Shown piece by piece: positions 34,221 to 44,142 of a stretch of DNA of 64,000 nucleotides. The stretch comes from JAOACQ01 sp049968515 (GTDB lineage: Bacteria; Spirochaetota; Brevinematia; Brevinematales; JAOACQ01). The stretch is from contig JBMFQR010000007.1 of assembly GCA_049968515.1 (NCBI GenBank), positions 1 to 64,000 on the forward strand, given 5' to 3'. Positions within the stretch are counted from its first letter, which is position 1; each line of letters starts with the position of its first letter. The position numbers and the translations under genes are program-made. The notes beneath the pieces were generated by a model, which made no database searches, had not been told where the DNA came from, and saw only the letters and a list, made by a program, of their open reading frames with translations.

Positions 34221-34682
34221 ATGAGTATAAAATTAAAAAGCCCTTCGTTTAAAAATGGTGATATGATGCCATCAAAGTATGCCTATGACAGAGAAAATCT
34301 TTCTCCTCCTCTCGAATGGGAAAATATTCCCTCAAACGCAAAGTCTATAGCGATAATCTGCGATGACCCTGATGCTCCTGTGGGAAACTGGGTTCACTGG
34401 ATAATCTTTAACATTCCAGCTACAAAAAAAGGACTTGCTGAAAACATTAGCAAGAATCCCGAATTGCCTGATGGAAGCAGACAGGGTAGAAATGACTATG
34501 GCAAGATAGGTTATGATGGGCCATGCCCACCCTATGGAACTCACCGATATGTTTTTAAGATTTTTGCTCTCGATACAATGCTTGATCTGAAAGCGGGATG
34601 TTCGAGGGGGGAGATTATCAATGCTATGAAAAACCACATTTTAGATAAGGGAGAGCTTACAGGGCTATACTCAAGGAAATAA
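34221..34682 (+). CDS. PEBP / YbhB-YbcL (Raf kinase inhibitor-like) protein
   Basis: A 153-residue phosphatidylethanolamine-binding-protein fold. Motifs are NLSPPLEWENIPSNAKSIAI, CDDPDAPVGNWVHWII, the GRNDYGKIGYDGPCPP loop and GTHRYVFKIFALDT. The conserved anion-pocket residues (D-P-D-A-P, W-V-H-W, H-R-Y) are all present. Its physiological role in bacteria is not well defined. GGAGGGG precedes the ATG. Its TAA is two bases before the uvrB start, so the two genes are co-transcribed. Confidence 0.92.
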   Translation: MSIKLKSPSFKNGDMMPSKYAYDRENLSPPLEWENIPSNAKSIAIICDDPDAPVGNWVHWIIFNIPATKKGLAENISKNPELPDGSRQGRNDYGKIGYDGPCPPYGTHRYVFKIFALDTMLDLKAGCSRGEIINAMKNHILDKGELTGLYSRK

Positions 34683-34684
34683 AA

Positions 34685-36664
34685 ATGCCTATTTTCAAGC
34701 TTACAACCGATATTAAACCAGCCGGTGATCAACCCGAAGCAATCGAAAAGTTGACAGAAAATTTCTTAAACAAAGGTTACAAAAGGCAGGTTTTACTTGG
34801 TGTAACAGGTAGTGGTAAAACCTTCACAATGGCAAACGTTATAAAGAATCTAGGTATGCCCACACTTGTGATTTCACACAACAAAACACTTGCAGCTCAG
34901 CTATTCAGAGAATTTAAAGAATTTTTCAAGGAAAATGCAGTTGAATATTTTGTTTCATATTATGATTATTATCAGCCTGAAGCATACGTTCCACAAAGAG
35001 ACCTCTATATTGAGAAAGATGCCCAGATTAACGATGAAATTGACAGAATGCGCATTTCTGCTGTTGCTTCTCTTATGGCAAGGAAGGATGTTATAATAGT
35101 TGCCTCAGTATCCTGTATCTACGGCCTTGGTGCACCCACCGACTATAAAGAACTGATGCTTTTAATTGAACGGGGAATGAAAATTTCAAGAGATAGCCTT
35201 ATCAGGCATTTAATTATGATTCAGTACGAAAGGAGTGACTTTGATCTCTCGAGAGCAGCCTTCAGAGTCAAAGGTGATACAATAGACATTCACACTGCTT
35301 ACTCAAGAGAAATTATAAGAGTAGAAATGTTTGGTGATGAGGTTGAGTCAATTAAAAGACTTAACTTTTTTACACAGGGTTTGATTGAAAAGCTTGACAG
35401 AATAGTCATATATCCTGCAAAGCTTTTTTTAACCACGGAAGACAAGCTTAAGATTGCAATAGAAAGCATAAGAGAAGAATTGGCTGCAAGGGTTCTTGAG
35501 TTGAAGAAGATGGGTAAAGAACTTGAAGCCTACAGGCTTGAAACAAGGACAAATTATGACATTGAGATGTTGCAGGAACTTGGATACTGTAGTGGCATTG
35601 AAAATTACTCAAGACATCTTTCTTTCAGAAAGCCGGGTGAAAGACCCTTTGTTCTTCTGGATTACTTCCCTAGGAATTTTTTAACAATTATAGACGAATC
35701 ACATCAGAGCATTCCACAGATAAAGGGAATGTACAGGGGAGATCTATCACGCAAACAAACCCTTGTAGATTTTGGCTTCAGGCTTCCTTCTGCACTGGAC
35801 AATAGACCCCTTAGATTTGAGGAATTTGATAGCCTACTTGACAGGGTGCTTTATGTCTCGGCAACACCCGATGAGTATGAGCTTTCAGTAAGCGAGGCTG
35901 TTGTAGAACAGATTATCAGACCTACTGGACTTGTTGATCCCGAAGTTGAGATAAGAAAGACCGAAGGGCAGATTGAAGACATAATACTTGAAGTCAAAAA
36001 GAGGGCTGAAAAAAATGAGAGAATCATTATCACCACTCTTACAAAAAAAATGGCAGAGGATTTGACAAAATACCTTGCCGAAAACAACATAAAGGTCTCT
36101 TATCTGCATTCTGAAGTTGAAACAATCGAAAGAGTAGAAATACTTAAAAAATTAAGACTTGGAATTTATGATGTCATTGTTGGAATTAACCTTTTGAGAG
36201 AAGGTATAGACCTTCCTGAAGTATCGCTTGTAATAATTCTGGATGCCGATAAGATGGGATTTCTAAGGTCAAAGACATCTCTCATACAGATAATAGGCAG
36301 GAGTGCAAGAAACGTAAATGGAAAGGTAATAATGTATGCAGAAAATATAACGGATGCGATGAAAGAAGCCTTAAAAGAAACTGAAAGAAGGAGAAAAATT
36401 CAGCTTGAGTATAATAAAAAGTATAATATTACTCCAACGACAATAAAGAAAGAAATTTATGATATACTCGAAAGAAAATCTGAAAAAAGAGAAAAAGAAG
36501 AAAACAAATTAGAAGAATACAAATTAAAATTCAAAGAAAAATCTACATTAATAAAAGAGCTTGAAAAACTGATGTTTGAATATGCAGAAAACCTTGAGTT
36601 TGAAAAGGCTGCAACAATAAGAGATGAGATAAGAAAGATTTCAGAAGAAATCCAGAATCAGTAA
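34685..36664 (+). CDS. uvrB: Excinuclease ABC subunit B
   Basis: A 659-residue UvrB, the helicase-like damage-verification subunit of nucleotide excision repair. Walker A is GVTGSGKT (39-46). The beta-hairpin that opens DNA is YYDYYQPEAYVPQRDLYIEK. DESH-type Walker B is TIIDESHQS, the helicase motif VI is QIIGRSARN, and a C-terminal UvrC-binding UVR motif (KELEKLMFEYAENLEFEKAA) is present. Length is as expected. It follows the PEBP gene by two bases and ends 27 bases before the convergent yidD stop. Confidence 0.97.
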   Translation: MPIFKLTTDIKPAGDQPEAIEKLTENFLNKGYKRQVLLGVTGSGKTFTMANVIKNLGMPTLVISHNKTLAAQLFREFKEFFKENAVEYFVSYYDYYQPEAYVPQRDLYIEKDAQINDEIDRMRISAVASLMARKDVIIVASVSCIYGLGAPTDYKELMLLIERGMKISRDSLIRHLIMIQYERSDFDLSRAAFRVKGDTIDIHTAYSREIIRVEMFGDEVESIKRLNFFTQGLIEKLDRIVIYPAKLFLTTEDKLKIAIESIREELAARVLELKKMGKELEAYRLETRTNYDIEMLQELGYCSGIENYSRHLSFRKPGERPFVLLDYFPRNFLTIIDESHQSIPQIKGMYRGDLSRKQTLVDFGFRLPSALDNRPLRFEEFDSLLDRVLYVSATPDEYELSVSEAVVEQIIRPTGLVDPEVEIRKTEGQIEDIILEVKKRAEKNERIIITTLTKKMAEDLTKYLAENNIKVSYLHSEVETIERVEILKKLRLGIYDVIVGINLLREGIDLPEVSLVIILDADKMGFLRSKTSLIQIIGRSARNVNGKVIMYAENITDAMKEALKETERRRKIQLEYNKKYNITPTTIKKEIYDILERKSEKREKEENKLEEYKLKFKEKSTLIKELEKLMFEYAENLEFEKAATIRDEIRKISEEIQNQ

Positions 36665-36691
36665 TTTTAAATTTCAAAAAAGCTAAAAGAC

Positions 36692-36982
36692 TTATTTTTT
36701 AAATACCCAGAACTCACCAAACTTTTTTATGGCTAACTTCAATGTAATGTTGGGATAAAATTTATCCTCCCCACCCTTAAAGAAAGGATTGCATCTTAAA
36801 ACCCTCAGAAGGCCAAACAAAACACCTTTCAAAACTCCGGATTGCAGGATGGCATCCTTCATATAAGAAGAACAGCTCGGTGTATAAATACAACCGCGTG
36901 GCAAAAGTGGAGAGATAAACTTTTTGTAAAAGATCAGAGGTAACACAAAAATTTGCCTTAAAATTTTTGAGACTTTAGACAT
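36692..36982 (-). CDS. yidD: Membrane protein insertion efficiency factor YidD
   Basis: A 96-residue small amphipathic protein. The family core is PLIFYKKFISPLLPRGCIYTPSCSSYMKDAI (given in parts: FISPLLPRGCIYTPSCSSY), with GLLRVLRCNPFFKGG after it. YidD assists YidC-dependent insertion of membrane proteins at the inner face of the membrane. It overlaps the 3' end of rnpA by 25 bases, the standard rpmH-rnpA-yidD order; yidC does not follow here, since the convergent uvrB gene comes next. Confidence 0.95.
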   Translation of the reverse strand: MSKVSKILRQIFVLPLIFYKKFISPLLPRGCIYTPSCSSYMKDAILQSGVLKGVLFGLLRVLRCNPFFKGGEDKFYPNITLKLAIKKFGEFWVFKK

Positions 36983-37299
36983 TCTATGATTTTTTCTATT
37001 TCTTTCTTTTCAATTTCTTCACTTTCCGGCTTTTTTATCAAATTAAAAACACAACGGATAGATGGCAAAAATTCTATATTCTTTCTGAAATACTCCCTTA
37101 ATATCCTTTTTCTTCTATTCCTGTAAACAGCAGTGCCAAAACCAGCTGGTATTGAAAAAGCTACTCTTTTATCTTCTGCAGGGATATAATAAACTGAATA
37201 GTATTTGAAATAGAGTCTCTTGCCTTCTCTGTAAACCTTATCCAGATCACTTTTTTTTCTTAATGAAATGTTAGTTAAAGAGAACGAACCTTTTTTCAT
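36958..37299 (-). CDS. rnpA: Ribonuclease P protein component
   Basis: A 113-residue RnpA, the protein cofactor of RNase P that matures tRNA 5' ends. Family signs are LRKKSDLDKVYREGKRL, VAFSIPAGFGTAVYRNRRKRILREYFR (the RNR motif, in parts: AVYRNRRKRILREYFR). The ATG at 37299 lies inside rpmH, so the first ~29 bases overlap in another frame. The downstream yidD gene overlaps its end, so all three genes are tightly coupled. Confidence 0.95.
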   Translation of the reverse strand: MKKGSFSLTNISLRKKSDLDKVYREGKRLYFKYYSVYYIPAEDKRVAFSIPAGFGTAVYRNRRKRILREYFRKNIEFLPSIRCVFNLIKKPESEEIEKKEIEKIIECLKSQKF

Positions 37300-37435
37300 C
37301 TGAGACTGTGAGTCTTTTTCTACCTTTTAATCTCCTTCTCGAAAGTATCTTTCTACCGTCTTTCGTTTTCATCCTTGCCCTGAAACCATGCGTTCTCAAT
37401 CTCTTTATTCTACTCGGCTGGTATGTCCTTTTCAT
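37271..37435 (-). CDS. rpmH: 50S ribosomal protein L34
   Basis: L34 of 54 residues. MKRTYQPSRIKRLRTHGF, RARMKTKDGRKILSRRR and KGRKRLTV are canonical. The start is ATG 37435; the longer frame to 37492 would run into the tRNA gene and is rejected. A C-terminal extension of about 9 residues (SDEKRFVLFN) beyond normal L34 length reads through the start of rnpA. It lies 27 bases downstream of tRNA-Phe on the same strand. Confidence 0.96.
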   Translation of the reverse strand: MKRTYQPSRIKRLRTHGFRARMKTKDGRKILSRRRLKGRKRLTVSDEKRFVLFN

Positions 37436-37462
37436 TAATAATCTCCTGAATATAAAAAAACT

Positions 37463-37535
<73 letters not shown>

Positions 37536-37551
37536 AACTTAAATCGAAAAT

Positions 37552-37580
37552 ATTATAAAATAATTCTGAAATTTTGTCAA
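37552..37580 (-). promoter_or_regulatory. Perfect-consensus sigma-70 promoter for tRNA-Phe-rpmH-rnpA-yidD
   Basis: On the minus strand TTGACA (complement of 37575-37580), 17 bases, TATAAT (complement of 37552-37557) match the consensus exactly. The tRNA begins 17 bases after the -10 element. No second promoter is seen between tRNA and rpmH, so the whole minus-strand cluster may start here. Confidence 0.9.
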
Positions 37581-37717
37581 AAAATTTTACCAGTTAGTGA
37601 ATAAATTGAACTCTTGTTTTTTTATTTACATATATTGCAAATAGATAAACATTATGCTGTGTTGTCAAAGTAAGCCTCACCACTGCATATTTGTCTGTTA
37701 TTTTAAAAAACAGGTTT

Positions 37718-37746
37718 TTGATATTTTTGCAAACATATTATATAAT
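37718..37746 (+). promoter_or_regulatory. Sigma-70 promoter for aconitase
   Basis: TTGATA (37718-37723), 17 bases, TATAAT (37741-37746). The ATG is at 37808, with GAGGTG upstream as ribosome site. Confidence 0.8.
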
Positions 37747-37807
37747 TTATGCTTTAAAAAGGCTTTGTATGTAATGTTCTCTGTGTAAAATAAAAAGAGG
37801 TGAGATT

Positions 37808-40045
37808 ATGATAGATATTGTGAGAAAAAGATATTCTTTGATAAAAAAAAGAATTCAAGAGGTAAGAAGATTATTAAATAGACCTCTTACTCTTACAGAA
37901 AAGATAATATATTCTCATCTTTATAATGAGGAATATAGAAATCTACAAAGAGGTGTCTCATATCTTGAGTTATTTCCTGACAGAGTTGCTATGCAGGACG
38001 CCACTGCACAGATGGCTCTGCTTCAGTTTATGCTTGCAAAGAAAGACAAATCGAGTGTTCCAACCTCTGTCCATTGTGACCACCTCATTCTTGCAGAAAA
38101 TGGATGTGAAGAGGACCTGAAAAAAGCTCTTGAGGCAAATCAGGAAGTATATGATTTTCTCTTCAGCGTGTCAAAGAAATATGGGCTCGAATGCTGGAAT
38201 CCCGGCTATGGAATAATTCATCAGGTTGTTTTAGAAAATTATGCTTTTCCCGGTGGTTTGATAATAGGTACTGACTCACATACTCCAAACTCCGGTGGAC
38301 TTGGAATGATGGGTGTAGGAGTTGGAGGTGCAGATGCAGTGGATGTGATGGTCGGTATGCCATGGGAATTAAAATTTCCCAAAATACTCGGTGTAAAACT
38401 CTCTGGCAAACTGAAAGGATGGGTTTCTGCCAAAGATGTCATTCTTGAGCTACTCGGTATACTAACCGTTAAGGGTGGAACGGGATTCGTTTTAGAATAC
38501 TTTGGAAAAGGCACAAAAACCATCTCCACAACAGGCAAGGCTACAATATGCAATATGGGAGCTGAACTTGGAGCTACATCTTCAATATTCCCATATGATG
38601 ATAAAATGAAAAGCTATCTTATAAGCACAGGTCGTGAAGAAATTGTTGAACTTGCAAAGGAGGTGGAAAAAGATTTAGTTTCTGATCCCGAAGTAGAAAA
38701 AGATCCAGAAAAATATTTTGATAAGGTTATAGAAATTGATCTTTCAAGCTTAAAACCCCATATTAATGGTCCATTCAGCCCAGATGTTTCGCATACAATC
38801 GAAAATATTTCCGAATTTCTTAAAGAAAAGGGCTATCCAGCTGAGCTTTCTGCCTGTCTCATTGGAAGCTGCACAAATTCGAGCTATGAAGACCTCGATA
38901 AAGCCGCAGGTATTGCAAATGAGGCATTAAAAAAGGGCTTAAAACTGAAGACTAAATTGTTTATAAGCCCCGGTTCCGAAAAGGTAAAAGCCACAATTGA
39001 AAAAGATGGTCAGCTTGATTTATTTAAGAAAATTGGGGCTGTAATTCTCACGAATGCCTGTGGACCATGTATAGGAATGTGGAAAAGAAAAGACACAACT
39101 GAAACAAAAAACAGCGTTATTCATTCCTTCAACAGAAACTTCGCTAAAAGAGTCGATGGTAATCCACTTACACATGCTTTTATAGGAAGTCCTGAGCTTG
39201 TTATGGCTCTTGCCCTCGCTGGAAGGCTCGACTTCAATCCTGAAACTGATTCTCTCATCAACTCTTCAGGAGAAAGAATTAAATTGACAGTACCTTCAGG
39301 AAAAGAATTACCGGAAAAATTTATTGATAAAGAGGATGGTAGAATACCCTTGGAGACAGATGACAGGATGATTGAAATAAAGATAAAAGAGAATAGTGAA
39401 AGACTTGCAATGTTGACCCCATTTGAGAAGTGGGATGGCAAAGACTTTATAGAACTTCCTGTCCTTGTAAAAATAAAGGGAAAATGCACGACCGACCATA
39501 TCTCAATGGCTGGGGAATGGCTTAAATACAGGGGACATCTTGACAAAATATCAGACAACCTTTTCTTAGGTGTTACGAATGCCTTTACAGGAGAAACTGG
39601 AAAGACAAAAAACTACTATACCGGAGAGTATGATTCAATCCCAAAGATTGCAAGGGATTACAAAAATAGAAAGACTGGATGGGTCGTAATAGGTGATGAA
39701 AATTACGGAGAGGGATCAAGCAGAGAACATGCTGCAATGGAACCAAGATATCTTGGCTGCAAGGCAATCATTACAAAAAGCTTTGCAAGAATACATGAAA
39801 CAAATCTGAAAAAGCAAGGGATTTTAGCACTCTGTTTTGACAATCCAGCAGACTATGATAAAGTTAAAGAAGACGATCTGGTCTCAATCTTTCTCAAGGA
39901 TTTTCAACCTGATATGCCAATTTTTATGGAAATAAAACATTCAGATGGGAGCACAGAAAAAATCAAGCTGAAACACACTTATAGCGAAAAGCAGATTGAA
40001 TGGTTTAGAGCAGGAAGTGCATTGAATCTCATTGCACAAAGGTAA
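37808..40045 (+). CDS. Aconitate hydratase
   Basis: A 745-residue aconitase interconverting citrate and isocitrate. Early motifs are RVAMQDATAQMALLQFM and GIIHQVVLENYAFPG, followed by IGTDSHTPNSGGLGMMGVGVGG. The 4Fe-4S ligands are Cys355 (GSCTNSSYED), Cys418 and Cys421 (NACGPCIGMW). The swivelling C-terminal domain has GDENYGEGSSREHAA and ITKSFARIHETNLKKQG. The size and motifs resemble the mitochondrial-type enzyme rather than AcnA or AcnB of E. coli. Its presence suggests at least part of a TCA cycle. It is alone on this strand, with its own promoter. Confidence 0.95.
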   Translation: MIDIVRKRYSLIKKRIQEVRRLLNRPLTLTEKIIYSHLYNEEYRNLQRGVSYLELFPDRVAMQDATAQMALLQFMLAKKDKSSVPTSVHCDHLILAENGCEEDLKKALEANQEVYDFLFSVSKKYGLECWNPGYGIIHQVVLENYAFPGGLIIGTDSHTPNSGGLGMMGVGVGGADAVDVMVGMPWELKFPKILGVKLSGKLKGWVSAKDVILELLGILTVKGGTGFVLEYFGKGTKTISTTGKATICNMGAELGATSSIFPYDDKMKSYLISTGREEIVELAKEVEKDLVSDPEVEKDPEKYFDKVIEIDLSSLKPHINGPFSPDVSHTIENISEFLKEKGYPAELSACLIGSCTNSSYEDLDKAAGIANEALKKGLKLKTKLFISPGSEKVKATIEKDGQLDLFKKIGAVILTNACGPCIGMWKRKDTTETKNSVIHSFNRNFAKRVDGNPLTHAFIGSPELVMALALAGRLDFNPETDSLINSSGERIKLTVPSGKELPEKFIDKEDGRIPLETDDRMIEIKIKENSERLAMLTPFEKWDGKDFIELPVLVKIKGKCTTDHISMAGEWLKYRGHLDKISDNLFLGVTNAFTGETGKTKNYYTGEYDSIPKIARDYKNRKTGWVVIGDENYGEGSSREHAAMEPRYLGCKAIITKSFARIHETNLKKQGILALCFDNPADYDKVKEDDLVSIFLKDFQPDMPIFMEIKHSDGSTEKIKLKHTYSEKQIEWFRAGSALNLIAQR

Positions 40046-40051
40046 CAAATC

Positions 40052-41923
40052 TCATTTTTTCAACCACTTGCTTTTTGGAAAATTCTTTTTTATTTTCTCA
40101 ATATATTTTTTTGATGTGCTTTCATTTCCCATTTTATCATAAATCTTTGAAAGGTGAAAAAAAATTTCATCAAAGCCGGGAGTACTCTCATTTGTTGCCG
40201 CTATACTTCTTTCAACCCTGTTGAATATCTCAAACGACTTTTCAAATTCTCCCCTGTTGTAATAAATCCACGCTTTTGTATCAAGATAGGCAATATTGTC
40301 AGGCTTATACGTAAGGGCATTATCCACAAGCCTTAATGCCTCTTCAAATTTGATTTTTTCATTTGCATAAATATATGCAAGCAAATTATTTACTTCGGGA
40401 TCATTTTCCTGAATTTTAACTGCTCTTTCAAGAAATTCTATTGCCTTTTTATTCTCTTCAGTTTCATAATAGCACACGCCTATAAAAAATAGTGTCTTTA
40501 AATCTTCAGGATAAATTTTAAGCGATTCCTTAAATTTTTCAATTGCCATCTTATATTTCTTTTCATCATAAAGCATTAAACCACTGTAGAAATTAATATA
40601 ATACTTTTCATCATCCGTTTTTGCCAATTCTTCTGCCTTTGTCAGGTACTGTCGGGACTTTGATTTTTCTTTTCGGGTGTAATAAAGATATGAAAGCTTC
40701 AAGTATGAAGCAACGACATAATCCTTAGCTTCAGGATGGGAGATGTATTTTTCATAATAAGCTATTGCGTCTGAATAATCTGATATGTCATTGTAAAGAT
40801 TTGCAATAATCCAGTAGATAGCCGGTTTACCAGCGTCGTTTTTCTCTATAACCCTGTAAAATCTTATAGCCATTTCAGGTTTATAGGAAAGCTCTGCCTT
40901 GCCGGCAATTAAAAAGGCTTCCTTGTTTGCCATCTCCTTATCACTCAGTTTCTCATAAATTGAAAAGAAAAGGTAGTGAATATAAAAGTGGGGAGAGGGA
41001 AAGTTTTTTGAATATTGCTTGAGCAAATTTAATGATTCTTCATACTTCGCTTCTTCAAAAAGCAATATACTCTTCAAATATGAAGACTTTTCAGAATTCT
41101 CCTCGCAAAACTTTTTTAACTTAGGGTCATTATTTACAAATAAAAGCCCACCATATAGCTCATATAATCCTTCTGTCCATAAAAATTGAGGTATATTTTC
41201 AAGAATGTCCTTAGCTTTATTAAATTCAAGGATTTCTGCATAACAAATCACAAGATTAATCAAAACCTTATAATCACTCTTAACAATCTCTCTGGCCTTT
41301 TCATAATAGTAGGCCGCCTTAAAAAAATTCTGATTTTCAAGCTGGAGTTGACCCAAGTTCACATATGCCCTGTAAAGAATCATATAATCTATTTCACTGG
41401 TAAAATTCTTAGAATTAACTATTACCAAAAAATACCTTTCAGAATTTTTATAATTCCTGTTTAATAATTCAATAATACCATAATAAAAATTTGCCAGAAG
41501 ATCGTTAGTATCTTTCTGTATAAGATTCGAAAGAGGCTTTTGCATTTCAGAATAATTCCCCTGTTCGTCTAGTAAAATTATGTACTTGTAAACAATTTGC
41601 TTCTCATCAGGATAACCACTGTAAGCCTCCCTTGCAATCTGCGTCGCATCTTTTAGAATGCTAAAATACTTACCCTGATCCTTCTCAAACTGAAGATTTT
41701 TAAGTCTGGCAATGTATGTATCAATAAGAAGGTTGTATATATACTGATTGGTTTCACCCGTGCTCTTAAGACTTTTCAGAATATTAATTGCCTCATCAAA
41801 TTTTCCCTGATTGTATTTTTCCATTGCTTCTGAATACATTTCCTCTGGAGTAAGAGTGTAATTTTCACCAAAAGAATAGCAGAAAAGAAATAGCATCAAG
41901 CTAAAAATAAAAATCTTTTTCAT
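40052..41923 (-). CDS. Exported TPR-repeat protein
   Basis: A 623-residue protein with a signal peptide (MKKIFIFSLMLFLFCYSFGE) and at least ten tetratricopeptide repeats, for example YSEAMEKYNQGKFDEAINILK, AYYYEKAREI, YSDAIAYYEKYI and YKMAIEKFKESLKIYPEDLKT. TPR superhelices bind partner proteins, and this one probably works in the periplasm or at the outer membrane. It starts one base after the stop of the M50 protease gene, so the two genes are in one operon. The stop is six bases from the convergent aconitase stop. Confidence 0.85.
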   Translation of the reverse strand: MKKIFIFSLMLFLFCYSFGENYTLTPEEMYSEAMEKYNQGKFDEAINILKSLKSTGETNQYIYNLLIDTYIARLKNLQFEKDQGKYFSILKDATQIAREAYSGYPDEKQIVYKYIILLDEQGNYSEMQKPLSNLIQKDTNDLLANFYYGIIELLNRNYKNSERYFLVIVNSKNFTSEIDYMILYRAYVNLGQLQLENQNFFKAAYYYEKAREIVKSDYKVLINLVICYAEILEFNKAKDILENIPQFLWTEGLYELYGGLLFVNNDPKLKKFCEENSEKSSYLKSILLFEEAKYEESLNLLKQYSKNFPSPHFYIHYLFFSIYEKLSDKEMANKEAFLIAGKAELSYKPEMAIRFYRVIEKNDAGKPAIYWIIANLYNDISDYSDAIAYYEKYISHPEAKDYVVASYLKLSYLYYTRKEKSKSRQYLTKAEELAKTDDEKYYINFYSGLMLYDEKKYKMAIEKFKESLKIYPEDLKTLFFIGVCYYETEENKKAIEFLERAVKIQENDPEVNNLLAYIYANEKIKFEEALRLVDNALTYKPDNIAYLDTKAWIYYNRGEFEKSFEIFNRVERSIAATNESTPGFDEIFFHLSKIYDKMGNESTSKKYIEKIKKNFPKSKWLKK

Positions 41924-41924
41924 T

Positions 41925-42542
41925 TCAACTACCCCCTAAAAATAAAGATAGAAAAAAATTTGCCACAAATTTATATACAGGCATATAGATATATCTTATT
42001 AGACCCGTCACAATAAGAAAAAGAAATATTACAAGAAAAATGTTTTCAAATCTTTCCAGAAAATATTTTACCTTTGAGGGAAGAATTTCAGAGAAAAATC
42101 TATAACCATCAAGTGGTGGAAAAGGTAAAAGATTAAATATTGCAAGCATTAGATTCAGTGAGGCAAGTATTATAAAAGCTTCCAGCTTGATTCTGGAGAA
42201 AAGAAAAAACATAATTATCATAAGTAAAAAATTCACCATTACTCCAGCAATTGAGACAAAGATTATCCCTACCCTTCTATTCTTAAAAAGCAAAGGATTT
42301 ATAGGAACTGGCTTTGCCCATCCAAAAACCGGTATCTTGAGGATAAAGAGTATTAATGGTAGAAGAAGTGTACCAATGGGGTCAATATGTCGTACAGGGT
42401 TTAACGAAAGTCTCTTTTTTAACTTTGCCGTATCATCCCCAAAAAGTAACGCAACAAATCCGTGTGCCACCTCATGCAATATTATACTATAAATTATCCC
42501 CACCACAACAATCGCTATGTTTAATATATCGGTAAATACCAC
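41925..42542 (-). CDS. Site-2-protease-like M50 zinc metalloprotease
   Basis: A 205-residue integral membrane peptidase of the short SpoIVFB/YwhC-like type. The zinc site is HEVAH (His23, His27) in the first membrane helix, followed by GDDTAKLKKRLSLNPVRHIDPIG. FGWAKPVPINP is family-typical, and the third ligand lies in PFPPLDGYRFF. No PDZ domain is present, unlike RseP. Substrates are unknown. Four to five membrane helices are apparent. First gene of an operon with the TPR protein. Confidence 0.92.
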   Translation of the reverse strand: MVFTDILNIAIVVVGIIYSIILHEVAHGFVALLFGDDTAKLKKRLSLNPVRHIDPIGTLLLPLILFILKIPVFGWAKPVPINPLLFKNRRVGIIFVSIAGVMVNFLLMIIMFFLFSRIKLEAFIILASLNLMLAIFNLLPFPPLDGYRFFSEILPSKVKYFLERFENIFLVIFLFLIVTGLIRYIYMPVYKFVANFFLSLFLGGS

Positions 42543-42652
42543 CTTGAAATACCCACATCAATTTTTAACCATTAAATTTAATATCCCGGCTTATTTTTGT
42601 CAAGTTTATTATGTAGGGGCTTCCCAGAATGAAAATTAATATTATAAAAATT

Positions 42653-42680
42653 TTGATTTCTTATCTTTTAGCTTTATAAT
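42653..42680 (+). promoter_or_regulatory. Sigma-70 promoter for murF
   Basis: TTGATT (42653-42658), 16 bases, TATAAT (42675-42680), 82 bases upstream of the murF start. Confidence 0.7.
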
Positions 42681-42762
42681 TATAATATCTTTTAAAAGTT
42701 GGTTTACCCAGAAGTATATTGCTCTGTGTAAACTGGATTTATCATTAACTTTAAGGAAGGCA

Positions 42763-44124
42763 ATGATGATAACACCGGATTTTTTGACAGAAAGTTTGGG
42801 TACAAATCCAATCATTAAAGGTAGTGTTAAAAAAGATGTGAATCTGAAAATTTCCATTGACTCAAGAACCATAGCTGAAACAGATTGTTTTATTGCAATA
42901 AAAGGTGAAAGATTTGATGGGCATAATTTTATAGAAGAATGCTTCAAAAAGGGAGTAAGATATTTCGTAATAAACAGATTTAAAAAAAGCAAGGTTATAA
43001 ACAGGATCGAAAGTGGATGTATATGGTGTGTTAATGATACTATTGAAGCACTGGAAAGGATTGCAAAGGCATATAAAAGAGAAATTTTTGCAAATACAGT
43101 TGCAATAACAGGCAGTTCAGGAAAAACAACTGTAAGAGAGCTAATATACAGCATCCTTTCAAAAAAATACAATGTTCATACTGCAAGAAAGAATTATAAC
43201 AACGAAATAGGTCTCCCTCTCACAATACTTGAGGCACCTGAAAAAACAAATATCTTTGTGTTAGAACTCGGCATGAACCACAGGGGAGAAATTTCAAGGC
43301 TATCAAGAATAATAAAGCCTTTTGCCTCAGTAATCACAAATATTGGTTATGCACACATTGGCAATTTAGGCAGCAGGAAGAACATTGCAAAGGCAAAAGC
43401 AGAGATTTTTGACGGAATGAACAAGGGAGGCTACGTATTTCTCAATAGAGATGATGATTATTATGCTTACCTGAAAAGAATTTCTCCCTGTGAGGTTATC
43501 GACTTTTCCTCTTCTGATATCAAAGTTATTGAGGACAGAGGAATTGATGGCTATGTCATTGACTACGAGGGAGAAAAAATTGATTTTGTACTTCCGGGAA
43601 GGCATAATCTTTCAAATCTGGCATGTGCATTAAAAGTAGGAGAATTTTTCAGGATAAGCAAAGACAAAATTATCGAAGCATTGTCAGAGTTCAGACCTGT
43701 AAGTGGTAGAAGTGAGGTTGTTAAAAGTAAGGTTGTAATAATCAACGACTCATACAATGCCAATCCAGCCTCCATGAAAGCTGCTTTTGAAATCCTATCC
43801 CGAGCTCCATCCCGCAAAATTGCAGTTATATCCGATATGCTTGAACTTGGCAAAGATGAGGTTAAATTTCATGAAGAGCTCGGTAACTGGATTGACACTG
43901 GGAATTTTGTAGACGTAATATTTGCTTACGGAAAATTAAGCAAACATACAATAAACAACATAAAAAATACAAAAATCATTAAGTTCTGGTTTGAGAAAAA
44001 AGAAGACCTCATAAAAAGTTTAATTTCCTTTATAAACCAGTCTGATACCATACTCATAAAAGCCTCACATGGAATGAGACTTGATGAGGTATTTGAAGCT
44101 TTAAAGGAGAAATATAAGGTTTAA
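42763..44124 (+). CDS. murF: UDP-N-acetylmuramoyl-tripeptide--D-alanyl-D-alanine ligase
   Basis: A 453-residue Mur ligase that adds D-Ala-D-Ala to the peptidoglycan precursor in the cytoplasm. The N-terminal domain has IDSRTIAETDCFIAIKGERFDGHNF, which is the MurE/F UDP-binding pattern. The ATP site is TGSSGKTT (116-123), then NYNNEIGLPLTIL, ELGMNHRGEI and NIGYAHIGNLGS. The C-terminal domain has NDSYNANPASMKAAFE. NNEIGLP distinguishes MurF from MurE. It is monocistronic, outside any dcw cluster. ATG 42766 is an equally possible start; AAGGAAGG lies upstream. Confidence 0.95.
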   Translation: MMITPDFLTESLGTNPIIKGSVKKDVNLKISIDSRTIAETDCFIAIKGERFDGHNFIEECFKKGVRYFVINRFKKSKVINRIESGCIWCVNDTIEALERIAKAYKREIFANTVAITGSSGKTTVRELIYSILSKKYNVHTARKNYNNEIGLPLTILEAPEKTNIFVLELGMNHRGEISRLSRIIKPFASVITNIGYAHIGNLGSRKNIAKAKAEIFDGMNKGGYVFLNRDDDYYAYLKRISPCEVIDFSSSDIKVIEDRGIDGYVIDYEGEKIDFVLPGRHNLSNLACALKVGEFFRISKDKIIEALSEFRPVSGRSEVVKSKVVIINDSYNANPASMKAAFEILSRAPSRKIAVISDMLELGKDEVKFHEELGNWIDTGNFVDVIFAYGKLSKHTINNIKNTKIIKFWFEKKEDLIKSLISFINQSDTILIKASHGMRLDEVFEALKEKYKV

Positions 44125-44142
44125 GTGCATTCAAGCAGGGGA